From a virus, in the IMG/VR virus record IMGVR_UViG_3300042691_053984, positions 1 to 64,000 of that record: a stretch of 64,000 nucleotides of DNA; one strand, 5' to 3'. Below are positions 39,365 through 49,485 of this stretch, piece by piece. The position numbers and the translations under genes were made by a program. Position 1 is the first letter of the stretch. Each line of letters starts with the position of its first letter. The notes beneath the pieces were generated by a model. The model was given only the letters and a program-made list of their open reading frames with translations, did not search any database and was not told the DNA's origin.

Positions 39365-39685
39365 ATGTCAGACGATTTAAGAAATACCCTAAAATCAGTG
39401 ATCGACACCATACAGAGACAGCAACTCATCCTTCAGGCCATGTCTTCAGCCGTGAATAGCACGGTTTTTTTGTGCATGGATTCGAAGGAACGCTGTGGCA
39501 CTCAAGACTGTGAAAAGGTGGCGATTTGGACGGGTAAGTCAGGTGTCGCCTGTGATAGGCACCTTGCAGAAAACGTGTCGACCGGATCGACAACGTTGGA
39601 TGACTGGCAACAAGTTCCCAACTCTGAACACGTCAGGAACTTGGAGACTTTTTTGGACCTCTGGCGAGGTGTTGACATCAATTAA
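39365..39685 (+). CDS. Cys/His-containing hypothetical protein
   Basis: 106 residues; the N-terminal 40 residues are helical (LRNTLKSVIDTIQRQQLILQ). Then comes a possible metal site, CMDSKERCGTQDCEKVAIW with CDRHLAE, four Cys and one His in a span that could bind zinc. The start has no ribosome binding site and has TATGAT 8 nt upstream. It overlaps the convergent gene end at 39682 by 4 nt. Function unknown; last gene of the NADAR island. Confidence 0.55.
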   Translation: MSDDLRNTLKSVIDTIQRQQLILQAMSSAVNSTVFLCMDSKERCGTQDCEKVAIWTGKSGVACDRHLAENVSTGSTTLDDWQQVPNSEHVRNLETFLDLWRGVDIN

Positions 39686-39912
39686 ATGTTTGTGAGCATC
39701 GCCTGAATGGCTGTCTCAACCTTTCTCCTGAGTTCTTCGGGAAGAGCCGACAGAAGAACATAGTGTTCAGGCTTGATGGGAGATATCTGGGGACCTTCTA
39801 CGGTATACTGATCGAGTCCTTGAACACCGACTTTCAAGACCAAAGGAGGCTTTCCCTTTCGTGATGAAAGGATTGGAGAATATAGGTCTACGTTTTGAAA
39901 TTTGTTGTTCAT
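39682..39912 (-). CDS. Small hypothetical protein in the baseplate operon
   Basis: 76 residues; AAAGGG is 7 nt before ATG 39912. Two parts: a beta-like KPPLVLKVGVQGLDQYTV segment and a C-terminal helix (LPEELRRKVETAIQAML). It directly follows the small coiled-coil gene at 39914. No domain recognised; last gene of the long minus-strand baseplate transcript. Confidence 0.6.
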   Translation of the reverse strand: MNNKFQNVDLYSPILSSRKGKPPLVLKVGVQGLDQYTVEGPQISPIKPEHYVLLSALPEELRRKVETAIQAMLTNI

Positions 39913-39913
39913 A

Positions 39914-40093
39914 TCAACCCTTTAGAATCTGTCTGCTTTCATTTAACGCGGCTGACGCAGAAGCCAACCTCTTACTCAGTTCGTTTGCCTGATGCTCGAG
40001 TTCTGATACGTCAGACCCCTCTCTTCTTTTTACTGCGATCTTTTCTCTCAACATGGTTATCTGTTCTGTTAACATCTCTGTGGTTGCTGGCAT
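39914..40093 (-). CDS. Small coiled-coil protein (59 residues)
   Basis: 59 residues from ATG 40093, with GAGG 6 nt upstream. Almost the entire sequence is one heptad-rich helix (MLTEQITMLREKIAVKRREG, then LEHQANELSKRLASASAALN). It sits between the large tail protein and a small unknown gene, with 8 nt to the upstream stop. Structural or chaperone role possible; not shown by the sequence. Confidence 0.6.
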   Translation of the reverse strand: MPATTEMLTEQITMLREKIAVKRREGSDVSELEHQANELSKRLASASAALNESRQILKG

Positions 40094-40101
40094 TTTATAC
40101 C

Positions 40102-43100
40102 TCAATATCTTTTTAGGATTCCTGATAGTTGTTGTAGCAGCAGTACATCCCTGATTCTGCTTCTGTCTTCTTGACCCAAATACATTTCTGATCCAAGATA
40201 CTCTAGCTTGCTTCTTTCTAACATGTGAGATTCTATCGTAAAATTTGTGCCTTTAAATTGGGTCTTTCTTGGCACGAGTTGCTCGATGAATCTTCCAAAA
40301 GATTTGTCAAACCATCTAAAGAACTCAAAGAAGGACTGAAAATTTAATTTGTCTTTTATCCTGTTGAAGTAAACGTCTCTGAGTTTTTCAAGATCGGGAT
40401 AGTCCGGTGAATACAACAATTCCGGTGAGCCAATTGCGTTTTCTATTGCGTCAAATGTAGAGAACATAGTAACTATGTCTCTGTTTAGGGCATCAATGAG
40501 TGAAAACTCTATTGACATCCTCGTGTCATCTGTCGGACGTTCACTTTTTGTTATTTCGTGGACAGGTCCCAACTGAGACCATGGATTTTCCTGTACGAGT
40601 CCAAAATCTTCATATCCTCTCACTCTGATCTTTTCATCAGTTGCTGCTTCGTCAAAATACGGTGAAAGGTGACTGTAGTCAAAGATTTCTCCCACAAAAC
40701 TCTTCGTTGAACTCGGAAGTCCAGTACCGGACAGGTGTAAGTCATTTTGACTGAAATCAAGCACTGTTAATTGTCCATTTGAACTTGCGGTCCTTGACTC
40801 CTGTTTCATCATTGAATCTATTCTGACCTTTTCAAACGAACCCTCCCTGGTTGAAACGAAGTTGTAGTTCACGAGCGGATCTTGCACACCCAACGACTTG
40901 TAATTACGTGTGTGCTCTGTGAACTCAGATAACGTCAATCCCTTTGACCAAAACCTAACATTTGACGACTGTCCGTTAAACAAGGTTGTTCGTGCATCAC
41001 TTGGTACATTTGCTGTATCGTTTAGATGCCTTGATACAATTGAGAACGCCTGATTCTCTCCCATTGAGATGAAATTTTGCATGTTTGTTGAATTTTTTTC
41101 CCTTAATACGTTAATTTCACCTGTGGGATTTTCGTGAAACCAAGAACTAGTGGACGATATCCAAGCTATGTCTCCATCATTTTGGGAGGCAGCCATCAAA
41201 AAATAGGAAGACGAGTTAATAGAGTCAACAGAGTCATTCCTGTTGCAACCAAAAACAACGTTCCATCTTTCGTTGTCATAAAAAGAACTTTTGGGCAGGT
41301 CAAGCTGTAATCCTAATAAAGGAGATGAAGCTGAGTCACCTGTCCTTAAGTACAATTTAAGATAATTTCTATCTGCCAGCCTATCAAACACTAACAACAA
41401 ATTTGCAACAAGATTTGGTTCTAGAGTTCCAACAAAGCTCCACGGATGTTGTTCGCTTATGTCAAAGTTGCACAACCTCACAAGGCTTTGAACCTCAGAT
41501 GAAGGTTGTTGTCTATATTTGAATATTCCCTCTATTGACCAAGAACCTGACGTAAAAAGTCCATCATTTGGATTGTTTGAAATTCCATACGGTGGAAACA
41601 ATTCAGTGTTGACCATGTCACCAGAGATATTAGGAAAGCCTGGTTCTGTCCTTGATCCTGACAAAAACGGACTTAGCACCAGTGATCCGGATGAAAACTG
41701 CAACATCACTCCACTGTCTATTCTTTTTTCTCTTGCGAAAGAAATTGCCTTTGTTGTGGGACCTCCAAATTCTCTAATCCTCAGAGAATTATTTGGATCT
41801 ACCCCGATTGATCTCAGGAAAGATTTTATTGCGTGTTGAGTTCCCTTAGAACGAATTACTTCAGGCATATTTATGAGAATGCGTCTCATGATTTCATTTT
41901 GAACTTCACGCAGACTCAATGTGGAAGTTGAAATGTTTGAATCGATGTTTTCTCCATCTACGTATTGCTCTATGGTTGAGTTGTTGAAAAACGAAGGTAG
42001 ATAGACACCCCATGAACTCACCAAATCAGACAAAAAGTTGTCAGGTGCGCTATCAAATTTGTTGTAATCAACGTGTTTGATAGTACTAAATGCGTCCACA
42101 TACAACTTAATCTCATCAAAAAATTTGGACCAAATGTACAAAAATGACATAATAACTTGTGCAGATGTCATTTTCCCTTGTCTTGGTAATCCTGATCCAC
42201 CATAAAATTCTTTTGTGTCAGCAGCAAGAGGGGCTTCAATATTTTCAACAATTGAAGCTTCCTCAAAATAATGCTGAGGAATCAATCTTGTGATTATGTT
42301 TGGATTTTCTTGATCATACGCTGATGCACTTGATATTAAGTCTTCATTTAATGAAGTGACTCCAAGATATGCAGGAAACAGGATTGGTGAAAACAGTTTG
42401 TTTTCATATATCATCGGATTTTCATCTGATTCTTCAGCGTTTAGCCTCAATGGCCCTAAAAAATTTTGTATTAGACCGTGTAAAGAATTACCGGAAGAGT
42501 CAAGTACTATTGAGTTTATTTGATCATTCTCGTACTGAGTTAGAGGCGGAGGTGGTTCATTGAACTTGTAATACAATTTTAAATCTGGCGATGCAAACAC
42601 CGACTTCTTTGCATATGATTTTTGTTGTTGTATCGAACGAATTGAATGAAAGACCCTCAACTCATCAAGACTGCCGCTAAAGGTCTGCACGGGTTCATAG
42701 ATGGAACCATCCACCTTTGTTGAGCTACCCGAACCTATCGTTATGTCGGCATCTCTTAAGTCTAGATCGTGCATTGAATATGAGTGCTTAGAACTATTCA
42801 CAAGCGCTTCATTTACGAATAGGTCAAGTTTACCAAGTGATTTTTCTCTGTCCCAAACTGCACAAATGTGACTAAATTTGTTCTTGGAAATTGGAGCCTT
42901 AACATTTAAAGACACACTTCCAGAAACTACGGCAAACATCAATTCGCTTTCATTACTCGAATATCCACTGTCAATGTAAATGCCTATGTTAGATGTGTCA
43001 TCTCTTCTTTTCTGAAAGATAACTTGTTTTCCGCCTAATACATTTGATGGAAATACCTGAGCCTCAAAACTGATTGACGTTCCCTTTGGACTGATTATTG

Positions 43101-43584
43101 ATTCTCCGGTATTGTTTTTTGAAATTTCTGGGAACAAAGATCCTGCATAGTCTTTTGTTTTTATCCATGTTCCAAGTTCTTCGTCAAATCCATTGCTTGG
43201 TGTTTCGTTTATCAACGTTCCTGAAAACGCAAGATAACCCCTAAATTTTGGAAATTGATCAAACACCCACTTTTCAAATCCTGTTAGGTTTTCAAAAAAC
43301 CTTTCAACTTCTACTTTGCTTCCATCAAACGGATAAGAGTTAATAATCTGATCAAACGCAATGTTGACTTTTGTCTCGGCAGAAGAAAAGAAGGTATGAT
43401 TTTCAAATTTAGACCAATCTACATTGAGTTGCTGAGTGCTTTTTAGCGGGAAATTACCTGGTTCGTATTTAAATGACGCCGTGCTTGCGATGTTTGTATT
43501 TTTCACTTGAGAAAAATTCAACTGAAGAGGTCTTGAATCCTCAAGAGTTGATTTTAAAAATGATGGAATGTACTTTTTGAACAT
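40102..43584 (-). CDS. Large tail/baseplate protein with LamG-like domains
   Basis: 1160 residues from ATG 43584; a TTG at 43596 overlapping the upstream stop (TTGA) is possible. Two segments resemble laminin-G/concanavalin domains: about residues 165-315 (ISFEAQVFPSN, FSHICAVWDREKSLGKLDLF, DADITIGSGSS) and about 680-895 (WSIEGIFKYRQQPS, VVFGCNRNDSV). Between them is an alpha-helical region with KGTQHAIKSFLRSIGVDPNN. LamG-type domains bind sugars, so it may contact the host surface or link fibres to the baseplate. It follows the gp6 homologue by two genes, a position where baseplate wedge or fibre-connector genes are found. Confidence 0.65.
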   Translation of the reverse strand: MFKKYIPSFLKSTLEDSRPLQLNFSQVKNTNIASTASFKYEPGNFPLKSTQQLNVDWSKFENHTFFSSAETKVNIAFDQIINSYPFDGSKVEVERFFENLTGFEKWVFDQFPKFRGYLAFSGTLINETPSNGFDEELGTWIKTKDYAGSLFPEISKNNTGESIISPKGTSISFEAQVFPSNVLGGKQVIFQKRRDDTSNIGIYIDSGYSSNESELMFAVVSGSVSLNVKAPISKNKFSHICAVWDREKSLGKLDLFVNEALVNSSKHSYSMHDLDLRDADITIGSGSSTKVDGSIYEPVQTFSGSLDELRVFHSIRSIQQQKSYAKKSVFASPDLKLYYKFNEPPPPLTQYENDQINSIVLDSSGNSLHGLIQNFLGPLRLNAEESDENPMIYENKLFSPILFPAYLGVTSLNEDLISSASAYDQENPNIITRLIPQHYFEEASIVENIEAPLAADTKEFYGGSGLPRQGKMTSAQVIMSFLYIWSKFFDEIKLYVDAFSTIKHVDYNKFDSAPDNFLSDLVSSWGVYLPSFFNNSTIEQYVDGENIDSNISTSTLSLREVQNEIMRRILINMPEVIRSKGTQHAIKSFLRSIGVDPNNSLRIREFGGPTTKAISFAREKRIDSGVMLQFSSGSLVLSPFLSGSRTEPGFPNISGDMVNTELFPPYGISNNPNDGLFTSGSWSIEGIFKYRQQPSSEVQSLVRLCNFDISEQHPWSFVGTLEPNLVANLLLVFDRLADRNYLKLYLRTGDSASSPLLGLQLDLPKSSFYDNERWNVVFGCNRNDSVDSINSSSYFLMAASQNDGDIAWISSTSSWFHENPTGEINVLREKNSTNMQNFISMGENQAFSIVSRHLNDTANVPSDARTTLFNGQSSNVRFWSKGLTLSEFTEHTRNYKSLGVQDPLVNYNFVSTREGSFEKVRIDSMMKQESRTASSNGQLTVLDFSQNDLHLSGTGLPSSTKSFVGEIFDYSHLSPYFDEAATDEKIRVRGYEDFGLVQENPWSQLGPVHEITKSERPTDDTRMSIEFSLIDALNRDIVTMFSTFDAIENAIGSPELLYSPDYPDLEKLRDVYFNRIKDKLNFQSFFEFFRWFDKSFGRFIEQLVPRKTQFKGTNFTIESHMLERSKLEYLGSEMYLGQEDRSRIRDVLLLQQLSGILKRY

Positions 43585-43592
43585 GAAATTTC

Positions 43593-45092
43593 TCAAGTTT
43601 TGTTGATTTTAAACACAGATGATGTGTTTTTGTAAATTTGCTTTTCATTCCCAACTATTAACATTACATCTATTACATAGGATTTTGTAGCAATAAGGTT
43701 TGACGCGTCAAGTTCAAAAAACATGGTGTTTAGGTCACTTGACAATCTCGTTGAACCCTTTTCATAATCAAAGGGAATGATTGCATAATCTGCATTGACG
43801 TCTCTAACGCTGTAAAATGCGTCAGTGACTAATCCTTGGAGATTTCCTAAAGAATTTACGGGAATTTTCTTGCTTTTCACAAATGGAGATTCATTGTCAA
43901 AGATGTTAACTTTGGTTACCACTTTTTCAAATGGTTCAATAAGATCTTTGAGGCCATAGGTGGATACCGTAAATCTCTTTGGCGCAAGATAATTTCCTGC
44001 AACATAAGAAGGATGTACCGTAATCGTAGATCCCGTGACAAAAACCTTGTTGCCATCAAGAGAAGTCCAGATAGGTGTAAAAAGCACTTTTTGCGCATCA
44101 ACGCTTAGTGCGTTTTTTATATGTACGTTATCAGAGGGAAGCAATATTGATGCAGAATACATTCCAGGAGTTTGAAAACTTCCTAAGTGATGCTGACTTC
44201 CGGTAAATATGAATTGCTCAACACCACCAGAAATAGGTAATTTTAAGATTAAGGCTATGCAGTTAGATCCCGTTAATTCATTAGAGTTTTGCGATAAATT
44301 ACGAGGTACACCTTTGTCATAATTAAATAAAAAGGAAGTGACCCTAGAATCAAATGTCATCCCCTGAGTAGTATCTTGTATTGAATCGTCGAATCCAACG
44401 ATAAGTTGAGGACGCTTTGTTTGATCGAAGGCATGTCGTGACGCAAATCTTTTTACGAAATACGTTCGCTGATCTTCTTCTTCTGATTGTGAAAAAGAAA
44501 TTCGAAATCCTGAATCTGGAATTTGTCCTGCAAGAACACCTGATAGCACCGGCGTGATATCAACATTAATGTCTTCTTCACCAGTCAAAAAGTATTGAGT
44601 TTCTTCAAGAGAACCTGTAAAAAAGTCACAAACAGTTCCCAATGAACCTGAATTATTACAACCGGGTGAAATCCACTTAGTTCCACCTAGGGATGCTGTA
44701 AAAAAATTTGATACATCAAGATCTGCGTAAAAAGTAACGTCTCTTCCGTGTCCTTCTTCAAAAGACTTTGACAAAGGGGAGACGATCAGGTTGAATTTAT
44801 TTGGCGTAGGTTGTCCTCCATATACGTCAAATAATTTTAAGTGTGCAAAGAAACTGGGATGGGTTGGGTCAATTTTACCTTTTTCAAATAAATTTTTTGC
44901 TTCACTGATATCGAAATGAATCAATCCTCTCGATAATTCAATGTTAGGAGAATCTCCTTCAAACGTAGCACCGTAAATCTTGAAAAGATCTATAGTTCCT
45001 GCGTTGCCTACGTTTGAATTGTAGGTCCTGATGCCGTTTATGACACGATTGGTTACGTAAGTGTCCTTATCTGACTTGAATATCTTGTACAT
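43593..45092 (-). CDS. Putative baseplate or tail structural protein
   Basis: 499 residues; its ATG overlaps the stop of the gp6 homologue by 1 nt (TAATG) and has GGGTGA upstream. It is beta-rich throughout. The N-terminal 230 residues (IFKSDKDTYVTNRVINGIRT, then LSRGLIHFDISEAK, VDITPVLSGVLAG, RPQLIVGFDD) resemble DNRLRE-like jelly-roll domains that decorate structural proteins. The rest has repeated beta-sandwich-like segments. Gene order (gp25, gp6, this, LamG protein) suggests a baseplate or proximal fibre component. No catalytic motif seen. Confidence 0.6.
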   Translation of the reverse strand: MYKIFKSDKDTYVTNRVINGIRTYNSNVGNAGTIDLFKIYGATFEGDSPNIELSRGLIHFDISEAKNLFEKGKIDPTHPSFFAHLKLFDVYGGQPTPNKFNLIVSPLSKSFEEGHGRDVTFYADLDVSNFFTASLGGTKWISPGCNNSGSLGTVCDFFTGSLEETQYFLTGEEDINVDITPVLSGVLAGQIPDSGFRISFSQSEEEDQRTYFVKRFASRHAFDQTKRPQLIVGFDDSIQDTTQGMTFDSRVTSFLFNYDKGVPRNLSQNSNELTGSNCIALILKLPISGGVEQFIFTGSQHHLGSFQTPGMYSASILLPSDNVHIKNALSVDAQKVLFTPIWTSLDGNKVFVTGSTITVHPSYVAGNYLAPKRFTVSTYGLKDLIEPFEKVVTKVNIFDNESPFVKSKKIPVNSLGNLQGLVTDAFYSVRDVNADYAIIPFDYEKGSTRLSSDLNTMFFELDASNLIATKSYVIDVMLIVGNEKQIYKNTSSVFKINKT

Positions 45093-46933
45093 TAAATCAC
45101 CCTTCCGATGATATCAACTTCAGGATATCGAAATTCAAAGATTCCACCTGGGGGTGGAATGATTATTCCCTTTCTCGTGTTTTCACTTACATTAAATGAT
45201 GAGGAACTATATTGTCTATTACTGACGTTATTGCGGATGTTTCTAAATTCAACTGTTTCAATTGAAATTATTCCGCTGACCGCAGCAATAGCTCTAAGAA
45301 CGTCTGAGACTATGATGGGTTGGTCTATCTGAAAGTTTTTTATGTTCATCATTTCCTGCAATCTTACTAGAACCTGTTGTATGACAATGTTTTTATTGAG
45401 AGCAGGATCTAACACAACATCAAATTGACACGTTAGGTTTATCACCCTTGCGTCAAGTACGTCAATTGCGTCAGATATTAACCTGTAAGGATTTAAAAAT
45501 TTTTGAAGATTTTGTTTCAAAGTGTCAGGTGAAGTTATCAATCTTTGTTCTGGGTCTCTGGATATGATAAACAATTGAGTTGCAAGTGGGTTGTTTGCAT
45601 TGGATCTAACGGCGGCCCTAAACACTCTTCCAAAATTAGATGGTAACGAATACACCCTGGCTAGCAAGTCTTCACGTGTGACGATTCTGTCTTGTGAATT
45701 TTTGATAGACGGAATCAGACTTCTTAGATCGTTAACTGTTGGTGAATCCTCACCGCCGGAGGCATTTGAAGAATTTGACACAGATAGTGATGCTCTCACC
45801 CTTTCTGCAATGATTGCAGTTGGATTTTCTGGGAAACTTGCTATGAGTGATGATACCACAGATACTGACCCTGCTCGTACATTATGCGATAGTCCACCAC
45901 CGTATCGATATGTCACCGTAATGTTTGTGTTATTTGCAATGACACCAAGTGTTTTGGTTTGAAGTAGCTGTTGTGGGTTAACAGATATTCTTGAAAATGT
46001 TTTTGTATGAGGAAAAGAAATGGCAAATTCAGAAGGATCGGGTATTACGTCATCCTCTAACGTGTCAGCTGACCCACCTCCAAATGTTAGTGTTGTTTTT
46101 CTGCTTCCAAGTTCAGTATTTGCAATGAATCGATATGGAGCAGGAATTACCCTCAAGGTATCTTTGACAAGATCACTATCACCAGCAGTGTTTAAAACAT
46201 TTTTATAAACAACGTCATGAGTTAATGACTTCACTTGATGATACGTATTTCCAAATCCGTCGACTACATTGATGATGTCAGTAACGTTTGCATTTGATAA
46301 CGTGAATTCCCTGAATGGGATGAAACTGCTGCCAACGGAAAATAGTTCAGTTGTTTCGTTTCCGGAGATGCAGGTACCGCGTGCAGTCAATATAAATGAC
46401 CTTGCTGTTCCATCAGAATTTCTATTACCGATTTTTATGGTCGCATAATAACTGCCATCACTTCTTTTTTTTGCAAAATCTACGTCATCCATCAGGTTAA
46501 ACTTAGTTCCCGTGTCTGATTCAAACACACTTCCCATTTCAATAATTGGAAATGCCTCTGAATTTGGAACCACCTGACCTCCGACTTTTATGGCAGGCAC
46601 CTCTATGTAAAGATTGACCGCGACCAGCGCTGGTGCGGCCCCAACTATGGGAACACCGGCGTCTCTGAGGTGTCTTTGTATGTTTGACGTCTCAACCGCA
46701 ACGTCGGGTATTGTTTCACCATACTGGTGGTCTAGATAGAACGACATGTTGTCACCTACGTAGGCCGCCATGTCCAAAAACAATCCACCCAACGAGGATT
46801 CAGAAAAATCTCTCAGGCGATCAGGATAGTAGTTCCTTGCATATTCAAGTATTTGACTACGCAAAGAGTCAAAGTCCTTTGCAAGGTACTTTCTTTGCCT
46901 GATATTTTTTAATTCATCTGTTTTAAGAGACAT
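45092..46933 (-). CDS. Baseplate wedge protein, gp6/J-like
   Basis: 613 residues. The N-terminus has the signature of T4 gp6-like and gpJ-like baseplate proteins: LAKDFDSLRSQILEYARNYY, DFSESSLGGLFLDMAAYVGD, NMSFYLDHQ. The C-terminal half has TVNDLRSLIPSIKNSQDRIV, VTREDLLARVYSLPS and QQVLVRLQEMMNIKNFQIDQ, as in the J domain region. In T4, gp6 dimers form the ring that holds the wedges together and triggers sheath contraction. It is next to gp25 and upstream of other structural genes, as expected for a contractile-tailed phage. Confidence 0.88.
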   Translation of the reverse strand: MSLKTDELKNIRQRKYLAKDFDSLRSQILEYARNYYPDRLRDFSESSLGGLFLDMAAYVGDNMSFYLDHQYGETIPDVAVETSNIQRHLRDAGVPIVGAAPALVAVNLYIEVPAIKVGGQVVPNSEAFPIIEMGSVFESDTGTKFNLMDDVDFAKKRSDGSYYATIKIGNRNSDGTARSFILTARGTCISGNETTELFSVGSSFIPFREFTLSNANVTDIINVVDGFGNTYHQVKSLTHDVVYKNVLNTAGDSDLVKDTLRVIPAPYRFIANTELGSRKTTLTFGGGSADTLEDDVIPDPSEFAISFPHTKTFSRISVNPQQLLQTKTLGVIANNTNITVTYRYGGGLSHNVRAGSVSVVSSLIASFPENPTAIIAERVRASLSVSNSSNASGGEDSPTVNDLRSLIPSIKNSQDRIVTREDLLARVYSLPSNFGRVFRAAVRSNANNPLATQLFIISRDPEQRLITSPDTLKQNLQKFLNPYRLISDAIDVLDARVINLTCQFDVVLDPALNKNIVIQQVLVRLQEMMNIKNFQIDQPIIVSDVLRAIAAVSGIISIETVEFRNIRNNVSNRQYSSSSFNVSENTRKGIIIPPPGGIFEFRYPEVDIIGRVI

Positions 46934-46961
46934 ATTTCACCATCTGTAAGTATGTAATGAA

Positions 46962-47432
46962 TTACATGGCATTTAGGTTTATTTGCAACATCTTGTTTTT
47001 TACACCAAGAGAAGGCACGTTATACGTGATTTTGATGTAAATCCTTGCAAGTGACCGATTGTCGATCTTTGTAGAGTCAGAAAGATAGTTTTCCAATGAA
47101 ACAAATGGCATCCACTTTTTCACCGCCGAATTTATCCTATCTATCGCAGCGGTGTCAAAGTCGTCCTGTGAAACAAGTTCAGAAAGAAGTGGTTTTAGGT
47201 TTGCTCCAAATTCATAGATTCCCAACCTCTCACCCCAGTTTGTTAATATCAAATTTCTCAAGTTATCGTGAACAACGTCTGACAGTTTGTCATATGTCAC
47301 AAATATTTCACCGTCATTTTCATTGATCTGTAACGGTGTTTTAATACCAATCGGTACCGGACTTGATTCTATCCTTTCTACGACTTTTTGCTCAAAAGTC
47401 TTTCCGGTGCTTTTAAAACTATATGATCCCAT
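46962..47432 (-). CDS. Baseplate wedge protein gp25/GPW
   Basis: 156 residues. Typical gp25/W family features: GIKTPLQINENDGEIFVTYD, VHDNLRNLILTNWGERLGIY followed by EFGANL (the conserved E-R-x-x-x-x-x-F-G-x-x-L core), and a C-terminal IYIKITYNVPSLGVKN strand region. In contractile systems this protein nucleates the sheath on the baseplate. It is just upstream of the gp6 homologue, the common order. On the minus strand a TATATAAATG stretch lies directly before the start, similar to the T4 late promoter TATAAATA. Confidence 0.88.
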   Translation of the reverse strand: MGSYSFKSTGKTFEQKVVERIESSPVPIGIKTPLQINENDGEIFVTYDKLSDVVHDNLRNLILTNWGERLGIYEFGANLKPLLSELVSQDDFDTAAIDRINSAVKKWMPFVSLENYLSDSTKIDNRSLARIYIKITYNVPSLGVKNKMLQINLNAM

Positions 47433-47460
47433 GACATTTATATATGGGGAATCTCAAATA

Positions 47461-49104
47461 TCAAGATACCTTTACTTTTAAAGACCCTCTTTGAATAAAA
47501 CCATGTGGAGGAATCATGGGAACAGTAAGACCTGCTAAACTGACAGGTTGACCTGCCTGGCTTAGGGCGACCATATTGGCATATATTATACTCATGAACT
47601 TTATGACATCGTCTGAAAGGTAGATTGGATCGCCTTCTCTTGCACAAGGAAAAGGTGAATCATCGCCGATAATGATCGGACCATCAGAGTCTATAATAAA
47701 ATCAGTGACTGACGCCAACCTCCCGGTTTTTTGTGAAGTCACAGTTAAAAATTCATTAGAATTTATTTCTACATTTGCACCTGAATTAATCGTTGTGTTT
47801 CCCGCAGAATTAATTGTCACATTTCCGCCACTATCAATCGTGATTGATGAATTTTTTGCTTTTATAGTGACGTGACCCGTGGATTTTGCCATTACCGTTG
47901 TCACAACAGATCCAGCGTCATCTTTGACCAAAATTTGTGCGTCTTTTCTTCCTATCACTCTGATTTTATCAGACTTCATTAAAACAACTGCATCTCCATT
48001 TGGATCGTCAGACACAGAAAATTGCTTGTTTATGTCAGAAATTTGAAGGTTTCCATCAACCTTGGTTCTCTGTGAGATCAACAGCCGACTCTTGTCATTT
48101 ATCCAGTCTGGATCTCCTTCGTCCTTGACTACTTCACGTTCACTTTTTCCAATCTCTTTCTTAAAATTAGATCCGTCTATCAACTTTGAATCGACAACTT
48201 TTCCTAACGTCCTTTCAGTCTGTCCTCTTCCTGCGACCATATCGATCGAACCTGCACTTTCTGCAAAGTCATTCGTGGTTTTTTGTGGCACCTTACCTCT
48301 GCCATCATCTGTTTCTGTCGTTGTTCCTATTGGTCCCAATCTATCTGTTCCCAGGACTATCAAGGTATTATTGCTTCCTTCTATTGCAATATCACCGGGT
48401 CTTTTTTTAAATCTTGGAACTGGTTCATATGTCATCAATTTTGATGCATCACTATTTTTCAATAAATTTTCGTAGAAAAACTCATCATCGGAGTCAACAA
48501 CTGAAGTGTCTATTGATGTTTTTGTCCCTTGATCGGTTTTTCTGGCTTGACCTACGCGGTATTCGTAGACCGCCTTATCTCTTTCGTTTGCAATGTCTTT
48601 TGTAGCGGGAAAGAAGCTTTGTTCGTATGCTCGTGGAGGATGTGTGTGATTGACGTCATCAACATGCTTGATCTCTGTGATCTTGGAAACCCAATATCCA
48701 ATTTCTTGATCTTGAAAAGTTTCAAACATTACCCACACATGCTCGCCCGGCTTGCAAGGCAATGCAATATGAGACGATAAAAATGGAAAAAGAAACATCG
48801 GATTTTCTACAGACGTTGCATTTATGTCATAAATTCTTTTTCCGATGATTGTATTTCTGGGCAGGACACGAGCAAGCTCAAGATTTGATACGTTAATTGA
48901 CGCCCAATACGCCTTTTTCTTTTCATAGGCTTCATCATTACCATTGAAAAACATCTCTGCGTCAGGAATCACGTCAATCACAACAAATCTATGAAAAATT
49001 ACGTTGTTTCCTGGTACTTCAACCTGTTGGTCGGTGAAATTCCGACCCATTGCAATTGTTTTTGCAAATTCTGAATTGTTGTATTTACCGAGAAACTTGC
49101 TCAT
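47461..49104 (-). CDS. Baseplate hub/spike protein, gp5-like
   Basis: 547 residues. The N-terminal domain has an OB-fold-like pattern (VIDVIPDAEMFF, INVSNLELARVLPRNTIIG, GEHVWVMFETFQDQEIGYWV), as in gp5/VgrG-type hubs that plug the tail tube. The C-terminal part contains a beta-helix of short repeats (SITIDSGGNVTINSAGNTTI, then NSGANVEINS), the usual membrane-piercing needle. There is no lysozyme domain between them, unlike T4 gp5. The end carries IYLSDDVIKFMS and PPHGFIQRGSLKV. It is the likely spike that perforates the host envelope. Confidence 0.75.
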   Translation of the reverse strand: MSKFLGKYNNSEFAKTIAMGRNFTDQQVEVPGNNVIFHRFVVIDVIPDAEMFFNGNDEAYEKKKAYWASINVSNLELARVLPRNTIIGKRIYDINATSVENPMFLFPFLSSHIALPCKPGEHVWVMFETFQDQEIGYWVSKITEIKHVDDVNHTHPPRAYEQSFFPATKDIANERDKAVYEYRVGQARKTDQGTKTSIDTSVVDSDDEFFYENLLKNSDASKLMTYEPVPRFKKRPGDIAIEGSNNTLIVLGTDRLGPIGTTTETDDGRGKVPQKTTNDFAESAGSIDMVAGRGQTERTLGKVVDSKLIDGSNFKKEIGKSEREVVKDEGDPDWINDKSRLLISQRTKVDGNLQISDINKQFSVSDDPNGDAVVLMKSDKIRVIGRKDAQILVKDDAGSVVTTVMAKSTGHVTIKAKNSSITIDSGGNVTINSAGNTTINSGANVEINSNEFLTVTSQKTGRLASVTDFIIDSDGPIIIGDDSPFPCAREGDPIYLSDDVIKFMSIIYANMVALSQAGQPVSLAGLTVPMIPPHGFIQRGSLKVKVS

Positions 49105-49113
49105 AGCAACCTC

Positions 49114-49485
49114 TTATCTCTTGTTAATTTTGTCAAAAATGTCATCGACGTCAAGTTCTTCATTTTTTTTGTCGGCTTTGTCGATCAACTCCGCAAGTTT
49201 GATCAATTGATCATTTGCCTTACTCATTCTTTCAATGTACGTTGCCATTGTTTTTCCATGTACCGCGTGCTCTGAGCTTTTATCCTGAGATATCTTCACT
49301 AGTCTTGCAAACATTGCGTATGAATTTTGTCTGTCAGAAATTGCATTTTCGTATATTTCTGTCCACAATTGACGCTTCTTGTCGTTTAACGTCTCTATCT
49401 GTTTTAATAGACCACTAAAATCTTTGATTCTTTCTTCGACAGATTTATTGGAAATGCCAACGGTATCATCTTGACTTTCAGACAT
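49114..49485 (-). CDS. Small coiled-coil protein next to the hub gene
   Basis: 123 residues, almost all helix: FSGLLKQIETLNDKKRQLWT, then MATYIERMSKANDQLIKLAE, LIDKADKKNEEL and an acidic VDDIFDKINKR end. It overlaps the sigma gene by 1 nt and precedes the hub gene by 9 nt. A structural or chaperone role is possible. No domain recognised. Confidence 0.6.
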   Translation of the reverse strand: MSESQDDTVGISNKSVEERIKDFSGLLKQIETLNDKKRQLWTEIYENAISDRQNSYAMFARLVKISQDKSSEHAVHGKTMATYIERMSKANDQLIKLAELIDKADKKNEELDVDDIFDKINKR